NCBI GenBank assembly: GCA_002633025.1
Contig: NMRB01001903.1
Coordinates: 58,529-122,528, forward strand
DNA: 64,000 bases
Direction of reading: 5' to 3'
DNA from: Notospermus geniculatus
Taxonomy: Eukaryota > Nemertea > Pilidiophora > Heteronemertea > Lineidae
Below the pieces are notes generated by a model that was not told the origin of the DNA, did not search any database, and saw only the letters and a list, made by a program, of their open reading frames with translations. The stretch's first letter is position 1; each line of letters opens with the position of its first letter. Position numbers and translations under genes: made by a program. Positions 35,752 through 47,083 of the stretch are shown piece after piece.

Positions 35752-38700
35752 CTCTTCAAAACCGAGTTGAGAACCTTCCATGAATTCCTTGATTTCCTCG
35801 GCTTTTCGTAGAATGTCCTCCATCTGAGCGTTATCATCGTCTAGGCGGTTGAGTAGTTCTTCATTTGTATTCACATTAAATTTTCGTTCCACCACGCTGT
35901 TGCCAACGCCTACTGCACCAGCTCCTGCTCCGACAACGCCTGCCGCGACCCCGAGACCCAGAGCAAGACTCCCACCAAACGTGATGGGAGCGAAAATGAG
36001 TGAAACGATCACTATACCGGCTGCTCCTGCTCCTATGCCGACTCCTGCTGCTGCGATAGCAGTCTTGTTATGCGCTTCTTTTCTCCCGTCGATACAGTCG
36101 GCTTTAGCGTGGAGCCAGGCAATGTTTTCAGATCGAATGTCTAACCAGATCTGAAACAAAGAGCGCTTGCCATCATGATTAACCATGATAGGCGTCCAGA
36201 TTTTCTCCATCCATTTATATTTTCCCCAAACACATTAGCTGGATATTCGTGCATGCCTTTATCTGATTTAAACTCGATTGAAACGAGAGCTTCGTGCTAA
36301 ATACGGAAGGCCTATGGCATCAGACCAAGAGACAAGACCAGGAAAGAGGGCTATTTCTTAAGTTTCGTGTTGAAGTCCTGGTAACTAAAAACTTCCTCCT
36401 GAATTATAAAAAGATGGATATGCTGAATACATTTCAACTTGCTACCACACACAATACTGGCCAGTTTCCAAGATGGCCACCCTTTTTAAAGGACCAAAGG
36501 GATTAACAGTAGGGGTCAAAAAATTGATGTCTTCAAATCATATCAACATGGGTATCAAAATAAAGGTCTCAGTGAGTACAACAACATGGCATGTGTTTTA
36601 TTCGCCAAAATGTACAGTGCAACCATTGAGGGGGGTCCAAAAGGGCCAAAAATCCAACATTTGACCCCTTCCCACCAGTTCCACGGGGGCTGAATGAAAA
36701 CAATTGATTTCAACATTGCTCTCATAGAGCTCCAAAAAGACACCAATGATGACACCCTTTGGGTAAAAGTTTTTGAGATACAAAAAACGGGTCCAAAATG
36801 GGTCATAATACATGATAGTGAAAACTTTTACCCAAAGGGTGTCATCATGAGTATTTTTTTGGAGCTCTATGAGAGCAATGTCGAAATTAAGAAGAAGAAA
36901 TGACAAATGTAAAATGTACCTAGATAAATGATCATACCAACTTAGAAGACACTAGATCAAATAGCCATGAAACGTGCCACCAAATGGCAAACTTTTAAAA
37001 TTTGACCTCTGTGACCTTGAAAAGTGGGTCATGCGAGGGTCTATGGGTTCGAATCTGGTAGGAAGCAATGTCTTTCACCTTAGAAACCCGATTTCTATTT
37101 CATATTCGTATTAGGAGTTCAGGTGTTATTGCACTTTTTAATATAGTTTTGGCCACCTGGTGGCCAGGCCAAGAATCAAATTGGACCGAAACTTGGTGTC
37201 ATAGGTCATCTGACGTGGGGGTATATATGTACCAGGTTTCAGATCAACAGCTCCAGCGGTTAAGAAACGTGCCCTGCTTACCGACGACGACGGACACTGC
37301 ACCATTGTAAGAGCTCACCGATTTGAAATACAGAATACGTACCTTAACTTTGTCTTTGAACTCATTTAAAAGTTTTTCTAGTTCGGAAAGCTTCTGCCTT
37401 ATTTCTTCTGTAAGCAAGAAATCAGATGATCCATCGTCAAGCGTGATTTAAAAATCGTACCTCATTATCCTCATTAATTGCTAGAAATGCAGGCCATTAT
37501 TATTACAGGCCCTGTTCGAATGATAACTCGGAAACGACATCAATTTTACTACGACGACGATGTTCTTTGATTAACATGTTTAATTTCTTCAACCTCGTCC
37601 CCAGGATCTAACTCGAAATTACTTCTGCTTTTGCCTTGGGACGAGGTCATTTTCGGCTTTCGGTCGTTAGACCCTGGATTCACTTCCAAGATTCTTGGCA
37701 CCCCGTCCCCAGGCCCCAACGGTTATTTTAACCTCGGCTACAGTATTATAACGAATACTTTTTAATGAACTGTGTTACGAACATTTATGTCTAGGCCTAT
37801 CATCAGAAAGAATAATGTTTGCTATGATATGAAAAATAAAATAAAATAAACATATTTTAATCCATTTTCTTCAAATTTCAAATTGGGTATGACGTCAGAC
37901 CGCGACCCAATCACAGACGAGGTATTCGGTTGTGAAGCCAGGGCTTAACAAGCCAACGTTAAGCCCTGGGAACGAGGTTGTAATTTCTCCTGGCTGCAGG
38001 CCTGGCTGTACAAAATTGCGACAACAACAACAACTCCGCGACTGCCGCGGAGGATGACGACCAACTGTCTTCACGGCCGGGAGCATCTCCAGAACAGGCC
38101 TGCTCATCAAAATCTGCATTTAAACACTTTGAAATGTCCTAAAAGAAGTCGCATTCCAACATGAAATTAAAAGCCAAAAGGCCCGAACCCACTGACACAC
38201 CATGAACCCCATGAACTGACAAAACTATTCATTTGTACTTTGCAGGCTTCTTCCTTTTTAGTGGCATTTACGTCTAACTGTTCGACCAATGAATAGGGGA
38301 TGGTTTCCACGAAGCGCTCTAACTCTGAGACTTTCTGTAAGAAGATTCGACATACATGTACGTTTGGTTCGAACTCTCCTCCGGAGGACAACACGCGGTT
38401 ATCTCAAAATCAGGGTTTCGCGAGTTATTTTCTGACGCCAGATAGAAAACTGGAACCTATAGACCTGAAGTGACCGGACTCGGCTATACCAGGCGTTGCT
38501 ATAGTCTCAGTTGCGAATCTGGGGCCACATTCATGAAGCCTTCGCAAATTAGCGAGCACGCAAATCTACTGTTACGCAGTCAATGAAGAAGAGCAAATGC
38601 AGCAAAAAATACATTTGCGTGTACGCAAAGTTGCCAAAAGGTTTCGTGAACATGGACTCATAGCAGAAGGGTTAAATCCGGGAAAAATTAAAGCATGAAT

Positions 38701-40093
38701 GAAACAGGTGTCACTAAGACTCCTCAATCACATAGTAAAAATCCCCATCAATCCCACTTGGGGAAACAATGAAACACGGCCTTTATCGTTAAGCAGCGAA
38801 AAAGTTCTCTGTCGCAAAGTTACTGTGATGACTTTTTATCCATCCTGGCCATCTTCCGACCACTTTTGAAGAAAAAATCTTTCTTGCTTAAAGCCAGAAC
38901 CGAACTTTGTACAGGAGAATTGAGACCAGATGTACATGTACAACTAACTTTTGAACAGTTGGGATTTACACCCAATAAATGTATTACAAACAGATAGAAA
39001 CAAGGTGCCACTTAATAGAAAAAACATGTTTTTGTAGCGAGTTATTTTGGAAACAGCATTTTTATGTATTTTCACCCATTTTGTGTTAATTTACACTACA
39101 TGTACATAAAACGTCGTTTCTTATTACATAAAACAATTAAAAACATGCTTGTCTGCTTCTAAGGTGCCAAGATGTTTCTATCTATTGGTAATACATTTAT
39201 AGGGTGTAAATCCAACCGTTCATAAGTTAGTTGTACATCGGTTCCCATTCTCCTGTACAAAGCTCTGCTGTTTTGGGGTCCAATGAAAAAGACAGTTCCA
39301 AAAATTCAAACCTTAATAACAATTTTCCCCAAACTGGATTTATGGGGATTTTCAGTATGTGATTTCTCACACTCAGTCAGATGCATAAAATGACAAAAAA
39401 TCGTTCACCCCTTAATTTTTTCCAGGTTTTTTTGGACAAGATTGGTCTCTCCTACCAGTCTATAATATGGCCCCTGGCATGGCTGGGGAATCGCAATAAG
39501 TTTTTGAGTAGCAAGACTGCGGAATAAAACTGCAGACTGCGCGAGACTATTTTAGCGTTTGTTTTCGCTAGTCTTTTTTTCTCTTTTTTTTTTAATTAAC
39601 AAATCAATAGAGCCTACAACCTCCCGGATCTAGGAGTTACAAAATCGTACAATTTTATCAACTAAAATGTCAGTGCTATTTTATCGTCTAGTCTGGTTCC
39701 GCTGCCCCTTGACAGATGGTGCTGACGCTCTTTGACGCCACCGCATTTTTCGTTGTGCCGTGGTGTTACTTGGCCGGCCGAAATTCTGTTGTTGACGGGT
39801 GTGACGTTTGACTTTGGAATGCCATTAAAGCTGTTAGGCCTACTCACCATTGGGCCGAGATCTTGAATCTGTGCATATTCCAGTTTAAACCATTCCACGT
39901 CTGCCTGAAACTTTATGTATCCACCTCGGACGTTGTATTGACCCTTGTCTAATTTTGCTTTGATCGGTTGGTACATCTCCTTCAGCTTCTCTCTGCTGCG
40001 GCTGGATGAAACACTCCTGACATGCATGATCGTTTCCTCATTTCTACGACGTGTTTCGCTGCCGTCAAATTGATGGCCAGCTTGTGACTCCAT
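35752..40093 (-). CDS. Apolipoprotein L-like gene, partial
   Basis: Clear exons on the - strand are 40093-39848 (ATG start, donor GTGAGT, phase 0; MESQAGHQFDG...) and 36150-35752 (acceptor TTTCAG, 133 codons). Probable exons lie between them: about 38334-38239 (KVSELERFVETIPYSLVEQL) and about 37407-37344 (EEIRQKLSELEKLL, amphipathic), though their phases do not fully agree. The 36150 exon carries the family's hallmark: DGRKEAHNKTAIAA, then a Gly/Ala-rich hydrophobic hairpin with IVIVSLIFAPITFGGSLALG, then a charged helix with NRLDDDNAQMEDILRKAEEI. ApoL proteins are membrane- and lipid-associated and can form channels. The last exon or exons beyond 35752 were not found. The large intron near 38.7-39.4 kb carries an inverted repeat. 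Confidence 0.65.
36704..36890. mobile_element. Hairpin MITE in an ApoL-like intron
   Basis: Left arm: gctctcatagagctccaaaa and gacaccctttgggtaaaagt. The right arm is its near-perfect reverse complement ending at about 36890. The spacer is about 50 bp. Confidence 0.8.
36985..37325 (-). repeat. 'ggtgagct' repeat family, inverted partial copy
   Basis: Read on the - strand it starts with the ggtgagctcttacaatggtg region and continues through gtttcggtccaatttgat, gccaccaggtggcc and a ttgaccttttcaaggtcac-like block, the order of the copies at 42275 and 62210. It is truncated at its 3' side. Confidence 0.85.
38728..39365. repeat. Long inverted repeat in an ApoL-like intron
   Basis: Arms of roughly 290 bp surround a short centre near 39050. 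Examples of paired words: cacatagtaaaaatcccc with ggggattttcagtatgtg, and acaggagaa/gatgtaca.../aactaact with its inverted match at about 39210-39260. Divergence between the arms is about 10-15 percent by eye, so it is an old foldback element or an inverted pair of repeats. Confidence 0.75.
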
Positions 40094-40484
40094 ACATGTA
40101 TTTGAATATGAAATAACCTATCAGGAAAATGGTGTGAATTGTGACACGTTACCAAACCATTTCACTGAGTTCATGTTTCAAAGTTTTGCTTTTTGCTTTA
40201 AAATATTACAGTTGAACTTCCGTTAGCGAGCACCTCAGCCAGGAGGACATCTCCATTATAGACACCACGATGTTCTGTCCAATATTGAAACTTTGCTATC
40301 AATAGGCCTACTTCCACCTATCCCAAACCCACCAAAACCCAGGTTTCTTGCGCGTACTCCTATTTTTTGCCGTATCTATTTTAAAACCCCGTGTCTATTA
40401 GACCCGCCGAGCTCGCCAACGCAATAGGCCCAGGTACTGAGTCCGCCCGAGCATCCATCGGTGACTTCCCATTTCGCCAAATCC

Positions 40485-40640
40485 CATTTTGCCATCAGAA
40501 GCAGTGTTCCTCAAGGATCAACTTTCGGCCCCCTGTTATTCATTATTTACAAAAACCATTTCATGTTTGCGAACGACACAACATTGGAATCTGAGGTTAA
40601 CAAATTTGGATCTCTCAGAATATACAACAACTGGGATTGT
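40485..40640 (+). pseudogene. LINE reverse-transcriptase fragment
   Basis: Reading + strand, VPQGSTFGPLLFIIYKN followed by FMFANDTTL matches the QGS..GPLLF.IYIND and F.DD palm motifs of non-LTR reverse transcriptases. The catalytic FADD is altered to FAND and only about 45 residues remain, so the copy is dead. It ends where the satellite begins. Confidence 0.75.
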
Positions 40641-40649
40641 TACGACCCA

Positions 40650-41170
40650 GAAGGCTCTTCAATCTTCAATCTTCAAGCTTGAAGTAGAACTTCAATCTTC
40701 AAGCTTGAACTAACTCCGACTTCAATCTTCAAGCTTGAACCACCGACTTCAATATTGAAGCCAGACAAATCATTCCAATTTATGAGTTATATCGACCTTC
40801 ATCCCTAAGAAATTGCAAAATTCAGTGTTCGATATGTTTAATATGATCCAATTCCAACCATCTCCGCGGATTACTATCAAAAAATGTACAATATTAATTA
40901 TTTCCACTCCAATATTCAAATTTGAACCTTCCGACTTCAAGCTTGAATCCGGAGTTCAATCTTCAAGCTTGAACCTTCCGACTTCAAGCTTGAACCAGGG
41001 ACTTCAATCTTCAAGCTTGAACCCCCGACTTCAATCTTCAAGCTTGAACCCCCGACTTCAATCTTCAAGCTTGAACCCCCCGACTTCAATCTTCAAGCTT
41101 GACTTCAATCTTCAAGCTTGAACCCTCAGACTTCAATATTGAAGTCCGGGGGTTCAAGATTGAAGTCAGA
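40650..41170. repeat. ttcaagcttgaa satellite, forward array
   Basis: Repeated units of about 27-30 bp have the form cttcaatcttcaagcttgaa plus a variable spacer such as cccccga. Each contains the perfect 12-bp palindrome ttcaagcttgaa. There are two blocks (about 40650-40765 and 40910-41170) separated by 145 bp of unique sequence. Some units keep only half (gacttcaagcttgaa) or end in aatattgaag, an alternative palindrome arm. Confidence 0.9.
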
Positions 41171-41329
41171 GTTCTATGGAATGCCAACGCGGAAAAAAAT
41201 GCCAGGATTCAAATTGTCATGCCAGGGCTTAAATTATACAATCAGAACAAAATGATATGCTATCAGAACAACAGGTACAACAGCTGGAAACCGGAAGGCC
41301 TGAGAAAAACTCCCACTGTTGTTTTTTGC

Positions 41330-41450
41330 CAACCGTGCTGTCAGAGTGGTGCAGTTGGAAACATAGTGCCTGTCACCTAGGTTCCGGATTCGATTCACGG
41401 TCGAAACCGAGGTCTGGTTTCCTCCTACATTACATTACATCAGCCCTTGT
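41330..41450 (+). repeat. Possible tRNA-like retroposon head
   Basis: gagtggtgcagttggaa and ggttccggattcgattcacg are spaced like A and B boxes. No cloverleaf and no clear tail are seen. Confidence 0.3.
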
Positions 41451-41861
41451 GCACGTGTCTTATACGTGCAACCAGTTAATGTTAGTGCCATAGACCTGTC
41501 GAGTGGACAATCTTAAGCTCCTAGCCCTAGATCTTTGCGAATTTAATATTTCGTAGTCGTTACAAAACCTTAGGGGAGGGTTGATGCCCTCCAGCCCAAA
41601 TTTTAGGTGGAAGGTTGATTTTCTGCCTGAATAGGGTACTTTCACAGGCACCTCGCGAATTCGGCCTACACTTCTCAGGCCTTTGAGAATTTACTATAAG
41701 TCCCTTTGGGAAAGTTTTAGAGCCCGGTCTTTACTACTTATTCCCAGATTTTAGGAGGTATAGGGTCAATATTCAACCTTTTTCACGATTTTCCTACTGC
41801 ATGTCCGTTACGTTCTTCACAACCGCATTTATTGCGTGAATAACCGCCCATAGAGTGCTAG

Positions 41862-42066
41862 TTCAAGCTTGAAGATTGAAGTCTGGGGGTTCAAGCTTGA
41901 AGATTGAAGTCCCTGGTTCAAGCTTGAAGATTGAAGTCCCTGGTTCAAGCTTGAAGATTGAAGTCTGAGGGTTCAAGCTTGAAGATTGAAGTCCCTGGTT
42001 CAAGCTTGAAGTCAGAAGGTTCAAGCTTGAAGATTGAACTCCGGATTCAAGCTTGAAGATTGAATG
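41862..42066. repeat. ttcaagcttgaa satellite, inverted array
   Basis: About eight units of ttcaagcttgaagattgaag plus short spacers, the reverse complement of the unit at 40650-41170. The array ends abruptly at agccttctgggct, and the forward array begins beside cccagaaggct (40647), so even the junction is inverted. Confidence 0.9.
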
Positions 42067-42274
42067 AGCCTTCTGGGCTTTCGTAGATTGTAGGCCTACA
42101 AATACAGCTCCGTCTGTACTGTCCAACGTTGCTACGTTTGCGCTCGTATAAATAATAATCTGGTTTCTTTATGTCGAGTTGGATTAAACCATCAGGTATT
42201 GTAACTCATGCTATTCTTATACTACTTTTATCATGACGTGTAGGCCTATATGTGTACTTTGCTGGATGTTGATT

Positions 42275-43312
42275 TTGTTAGCTCACTGGGGTGAGCTATT
42301 ACGATGGTGCAGCGTCCGTCGTCGTCGTTGTCCGTTATCAGGGCACGTTTCGTAACCGCTGGAGCTATTGATCTGAAACTTGGTACATATATACCCTTAG
42401 GTCAGATGACCCACGACACCAAGTTTCGGTCCCATTCGACTCTCAGTTTGGCCACCAGGTGGCGGAAACCAAAAACACAAAAAGTGCAATAACTCCTGAA
42501 CTAATGACTAGATCATATCCAAATTTTTATCATAGGTGTAGGTAATAAGGATACATAACATATATAACGGGTTTTTGATTTGACCTACTTTTCAAGGTCA
42601 CAGAGGTCAAAGTTCGACAAAAGTGACAAACCTGCCACAGTTTGTCATTATTTCACCGAGCAACTTCATATCTTGCATAAACATGCATTGGAGGGGTACC
42701 TTAAAAAATCCAAGTTTCGGCCCGATTGGACATCCAATATGGCCGCCAGGTGGCGTAACCTGAAAATCAAGTAAGTGCTATTACTCAGGAACCGCTTGAC
42801 GCAGAGTGTTCAAATTTGATATTCACCTCCATCTACATGACCTTTACATGCATGTCAAATTTCGGCCTGATTTGACTTCAAACATGGCCACCAGGTGGCG
42901 TAACCCAAAAATCATCAAAGTGCTGTAACTCCGGAACGCCTTAACACAAAGTGCTCCAATGTGCTATGTGGCCCCCTGCAGATGACCTTTATGTGCATGT
43001 GAAGTTTCGGCCCGATCGGACATCCAATATGGCCGCCAGGTGGCGTAACCCAAAAATCATCAAAGTGCTGTAACTCAGGAACGACTTGACTCAAAGCGTT
43101 CTAATGTTCTATGTGGTCCTCTGCAGATGACCTTTATGTGCATGTGAAGTTCCAGCCCGATCGGACATCCAATATGGCCGCCAGGTGGCATAACCCAAAA
43201 ATCATCAAAGTCTTTTCTGGGAATGACTTGACCCAGATTGCTCATAACTGATATGTACCTCCCTCTGTCATCAGACTATTATGTCCAACCCAGTGAGCAC
43301 ATGGTCCATGGA
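42275..43312 (+). repeat. 'ggtgagct' repeat family, full-length copy
   Basis: Starts with ttagctcactggggtgagct, contains gtttcgtaaccgctggagct, ggtcagatgaccc, gtttggccaccaggtggc and tttcaaggtcacagaggtca, and ends with agtgagcacatggtccatgg. Between about 42720 and 43260 a unit of about 145 bp (ccaatatggccgccaggtgg plus cgtaacccaaaaatcatcaa) is repeated four times. No coding frame. Orientation follows the copy at 62210. Confidence 0.9.
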
Positions 43313-43471
43313 CCATTTCATTTTATTTCCTAAAACTACTTCCAAATTTCGCTATACACCACCATCTAAAAATTATTCAAGGTTACGTCTGTCTTTATTT
43401 TGTCCTGGGGCACAGCCGTAAGCGATCATTATCTTGGCATGGCCCCTGACCACATTCATCCATAGTGTATA

Positions 43472-45005
43472 TTGGGTGTCCCAGAAAAAAAACGTCCCAT
43501 TTTTCAAAGTTCAATATCTCATGAACTATCAAACCAAATACAATGTAACTGCACCAAAATTAAGAGTTCGATAAGACAAAGAGATGATGCGAATTTCAAA
43601 TCAATATCCCTCTTGGGTATGGAATAACATCCGGTACAAAAATGCAAGTCTAAAACTGTAGTATCAGAGATGCAGATTCAACGGCACCACTCCATACCAA
43701 AGGGTCGGCACCAGTCAAATTGACATTCCCAGACAGTTATAGCTCCATCTTTTTAGTCCATGTGAAGATTTCAAGGAAACAGCAATTTTGTAATCCTTGG
43801 ACAGAATTAGTTTCGGAAGCCCAGATGACAGTCTGAACCAATTGCTTATTGTTTCAAGTATGATTGTGAGCTAGGAGTTGGAACTTCAGTATGCGCCGTT
43901 ATTTCACTTGACTTGTGCTTTTCACCGGACATCATTCCACACTCAGTAGGGATATTGACATGAAAGTTTTGCCGGTGTAACGGTACAGAGTGCCCCCCTG
44001 CAAAACGTGTCCACTTCTATTGTTGAATGACGGAATAAGCGGCATGACTATCGAAAACCAATCCCCATAGATTAGAATGTAACAAAAGGATCGTTTGTTC
44101 CTGGGACAGTTTTTCCTGGGGAGATTCCCGGGGCTAAATGTCAGCATAATCTCAATTTGGGTGCAATTCTGAGGTATTCAATGTGATACATCAAGAGATA
44201 TAACAGTTTAACTCTTTTTTTTGGATAGTACTACTGAGTTTGCATCTATGATACTGCACAACTTGACTAGTATTTTTTGTTCCGGACATTATTCCAAACG
44301 CAAGAAGGATATCGAGATGAAATTCACACCAGTTCTGTATCTTATCATAACCTTTATTTTGGTGCGGTTTTATTGCATTCGGTCTAACACCTCAGGAAAT
44401 ATTCACAGCGAGCTCAACGGAGCTGACGCAGCGTCATGACGCGATTTAGTTTCACGAACTGACGCCACGTGCCTCCACGGGGCACAGCTGGTCGCACTTG
44501 AAACAGCCTTCCGTCCGCTGCAGCCGGCTACTGGCTTATTGGTTAGATATTTTCTACTGACCATAACACAAGCATGACGGGTCTGCAGCCGCGGATTTGG
44601 TTACTTTCGAGCGATTTGATGTTTTTCCCTCCAATTTTCGTGATTTTCTGGCCAGAAATATGCACGGGGAGCTAGAGAATTTACCATAGATACCAACTTC
44701 AGAGTGACGTTACTGCCACATACGGGCGAAAAGCAAAAATCGAAGACGATACGATCGAATTAGGAGTATCTCTGAATATGTCCTGTAAATCCTGCACTCA
44801 TACACTAAACGGTGTTAAAAATAGACGAAGGGTCAAAAGTCGATACCCCTAAACCAAGGCATGCACCCTACAACGTCACGGCGTTTTACAGCGCCACTGG
44901 GACGCTGTGGTGAACTCTGACGTTACGTCATGGGCAAGGAATTCGTCCGAACTGGATCGCTGTGATTGAAGTTTGAAATGTGGGACGTTTTTTTGGGACA
45001 CCCGA
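43472..45005. mobile_element. 1.5-kb non-autonomous TIR element, TA target site
   Basis: The left terminus ttgggtgtcccagaaaaaaa plus acgtcccat is matched by inverted aagtttgaaatgtgggacgt plus ttttttgggacaccc at the right, about 36 bp. TA flanks both ends (43470-43471 and 45006-45007). This fits Tc1/mariner-type insertion. I found no transposase, so it is a deletion derivative or an unrelated filler between mariner-like ends. Confidence 0.8.
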
Positions 45006-45078
45006 TATAAATCTTTCTCATCGATTTTGTTGGTCCAAATACATGTAGGCTTAAATTTCATATCATATCATATCTTAC

Positions 45079-45253
45079 AGGTGTAATGTTTTTCACGGCC
45101 CCCGTTTGCCAATGCCCCCCAACAAAAGATTGACGGAATAAGCCGCGAGGTGACAATGGGGAGACATTGATCAACATGTTTTTTTTGTATTTGAGTGTCC
45201 GCCGAACAATAAAGCGGGCATTGTCATACGGGGGGCATTCTCCTACATTACAC
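45079..45253. mobile_element. Short MITE with aggtgtaatg ends
   Basis: aggtgtaatgtt at the left and acattacacct at the right are inverted complements of 10-11 bp, with inner aatgcccccc and ggggggcatt as a second inverted pair. Confidence 0.55.
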
Positions 45254-45448
45254 CTGGTCCTCTTCTCTGGTCGATTATGAAGAAAAAATGGCTTTTCCAC
45301 TTACCACTACATGTTCGTTTGTTTCTGACATGTTTTTACAGTGATCCCTAGTATAATGCAGCCAAGTATTAAAAGAGAAAGATGGAAATCCCTTCCTTTT
45401 GCATGAAGCGCCACCGAGAAAGAGAACTAATTCGGGGAATACCGATTA

Positions 45449-45870
45449 GTATTAGGGAATTGAAAGGATCCAGATAGAAGAGGAAGATTTCCGTCACGCG
45501 CGTGCCCGAGCTTAATGTGTCATAACTGACTTGATCCGTTTCCCAAGGTAAAATTCACACTTCCCAGATACTAATTTCATAGATTTACGTAATATAAATG
45601 GATAAAATACTAATGATAAATTCAAAAGATTACCCTGGTCAAGATGCAAATGATTTAACAGTACAATTAGATGAAGAAGTAGAAAATGTAGACAATATCA
45701 GAATTACTTATACAGGAATACCTTGTACATTTCATAATATTTCAGAAGACCAAAATAATAATAGATATGTTGTTTATGAATCTCAACAAGGAAAACATGT
45801 TATTCTACCAGATGGATTTTATACATTACCAATNTCCTCTTCTATCTGGATCCTTTCAATTCCCTAATAC
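45449..45870 (+). mobile_element. AT-rich insert with a capsid-like ORF between 36-bp inverted repeats
   Basis: gtattagggaattgaaagga and the next 16 bases (45449-45484) recur exactly inverted at 45835-45870. Between them, a strongly AT-rich open frame from 45598 to the N at 45834 encodes MDKILMINSKDYPGQ, then LTVQLDEEVENVDNIRIT and IPCTFHNI. The pattern of a short N-terminus, a SKD motif, an alternating beta-like segment and IP.TFHNI resembles N-termini of jelly-roll capsid-type proteins of Polinton-like elements. That family link is inference. The frame is cut by the gap after 79 codons. Confidence 0.45.
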
Positions 45871-46099
45871 TCCGATTTGGGATTTCCCACCAACCAAAAG
45901 TACATGTAGCTCTCGGTGTCGTGGGAAAGAATCGATACGGAAACACATCTAGATTGCGACCCAGAGGAATCGGAACCAGTCATAGTTGGTTCAGGCCTCT
46001 GGGCGGCTTGAGATGTAGGCCTATGAATAGGCCCATGTGTGGATTAATTGTAACATCGACAACACTGGCTTAGCATAGGCCTAGAATGATGGGATGTGG

Positions 46100-46144
46100 A
46101 CACCCGAACCATGGGAGGGGTGTACCTCTCCATGGTTCGGGTGT
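46100..46144. repeat. Hairpin, acacccgaaccatgg stem
   Basis: acacccgaaccatgg and ccatggttcgggtgt pair exactly, with a 15-base centre. Confidence 0.8.
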
Positions 46145-46473
46145 GTTTGATTATACGCTCCGAGTCGCGGTTCGTTCGAGCCTGCCCGGGTCCACATTTG
46201 GGGAAGATACGCAGAAAGCGCAACAGGGGCGAGGTCGTGATTCCATCACGCTTGGCTTGAGTCAGCACCTGGGCAACCAGGCGGCGGCGTAGTGTGACGT
46301 ATACACCAAACCTCAATTAGGCTCACAAATAATAATTGCACGCTCTGCTTACTCAATTCCACGTCTCACACTTCAGTTTTTACGGACTTCATAGTTTCCC
46401 ATTCGGTCCAGCCTCAAACGCGCCTTAGTCATGGAGCACAGGCCATTTTTTGTCATTCTCGAAAAATTATTTA

Positions 46474-47074
46474 GGCTTGTTGTACTTGACTCGATGACGC
46501 GAAGACTCGACGGCGCGATGACTCGATGACCCGCCAAAATTACCCAATGAAATTCAGCTGGTTCAGCTGTATTTCTAAGAAGTGGAATGGATCAACGGCG
46601 GAAGTGGACCGATGTAGTGTCCCCAGCTACCAAGAAGTGTAGTGGCGGTTGATATTCAGCGTAAACCACGAAATGAAGGATAGCCTCGAACTAGGTCTAT
46701 AGCTCCTAAGTCCTTGAGAATTTACTATCGGTCCCTTTTGAAAAGTTGTAGGGATTGGTCTTGTCTCCCTATTCCGTACCCCGGAGGAGGTATAGCGGTA
46801 ATTTTTAGCCCTTTTGAGCAATGATCCTACTGCATGTTCTTTACCGGAAGTGTCCCAATGCGTCAAAGCTGCCATGCTGCCCCAATGCGTCAAAGCTGTC
46901 CCAATGCGTCAAAGCTGCCAAGTAAATTCGTGAAAATGAAATGCACAGTAACCCAGTGTTTTGAAATGTGGAACTCAATTAAAATAAGGCATGCACCCAT
47001 TAATATATAGGAAATTTAATTGGTCTTCTTCGCGCCTTCGCGTCATCGCGCCATCGAGTCAAGTACAACAAGCC
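46474..47074. mobile_element. 601-bp TIR element with 9-bp target duplication
   Basis: ggcttgttgtacttgactcg at the left and cgagtcaagtacaacaagcc at the right are exact inverted complements, with weaker pairing inward through the gacgcgaag and gcgcgatga words. aattattta flanks both ends (46465-46473 and 47075-47083). A 9-bp duplication fits a Mutator-like element. Inside are three copies of caatgcgtcaaagctg near 46855-46920 and a block related to 41660-41800. Confidence 0.9.
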
Positions 47075-47083
47075 AATTATTTA

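Noticed and set aside
37460-37495. 20-nt micro-exon of the ApoL-like gene (INEDNE)
   Set aside because: Flanked by tttctag and GTACGA, but its phase cannot be reconciled with either neighbour.
40650-41170. CRISPR-like array
   Set aside because: Repeats are AT-rich palindromic satellite units with short degenerate spacers in a eukaryotic genome; no cas genes.
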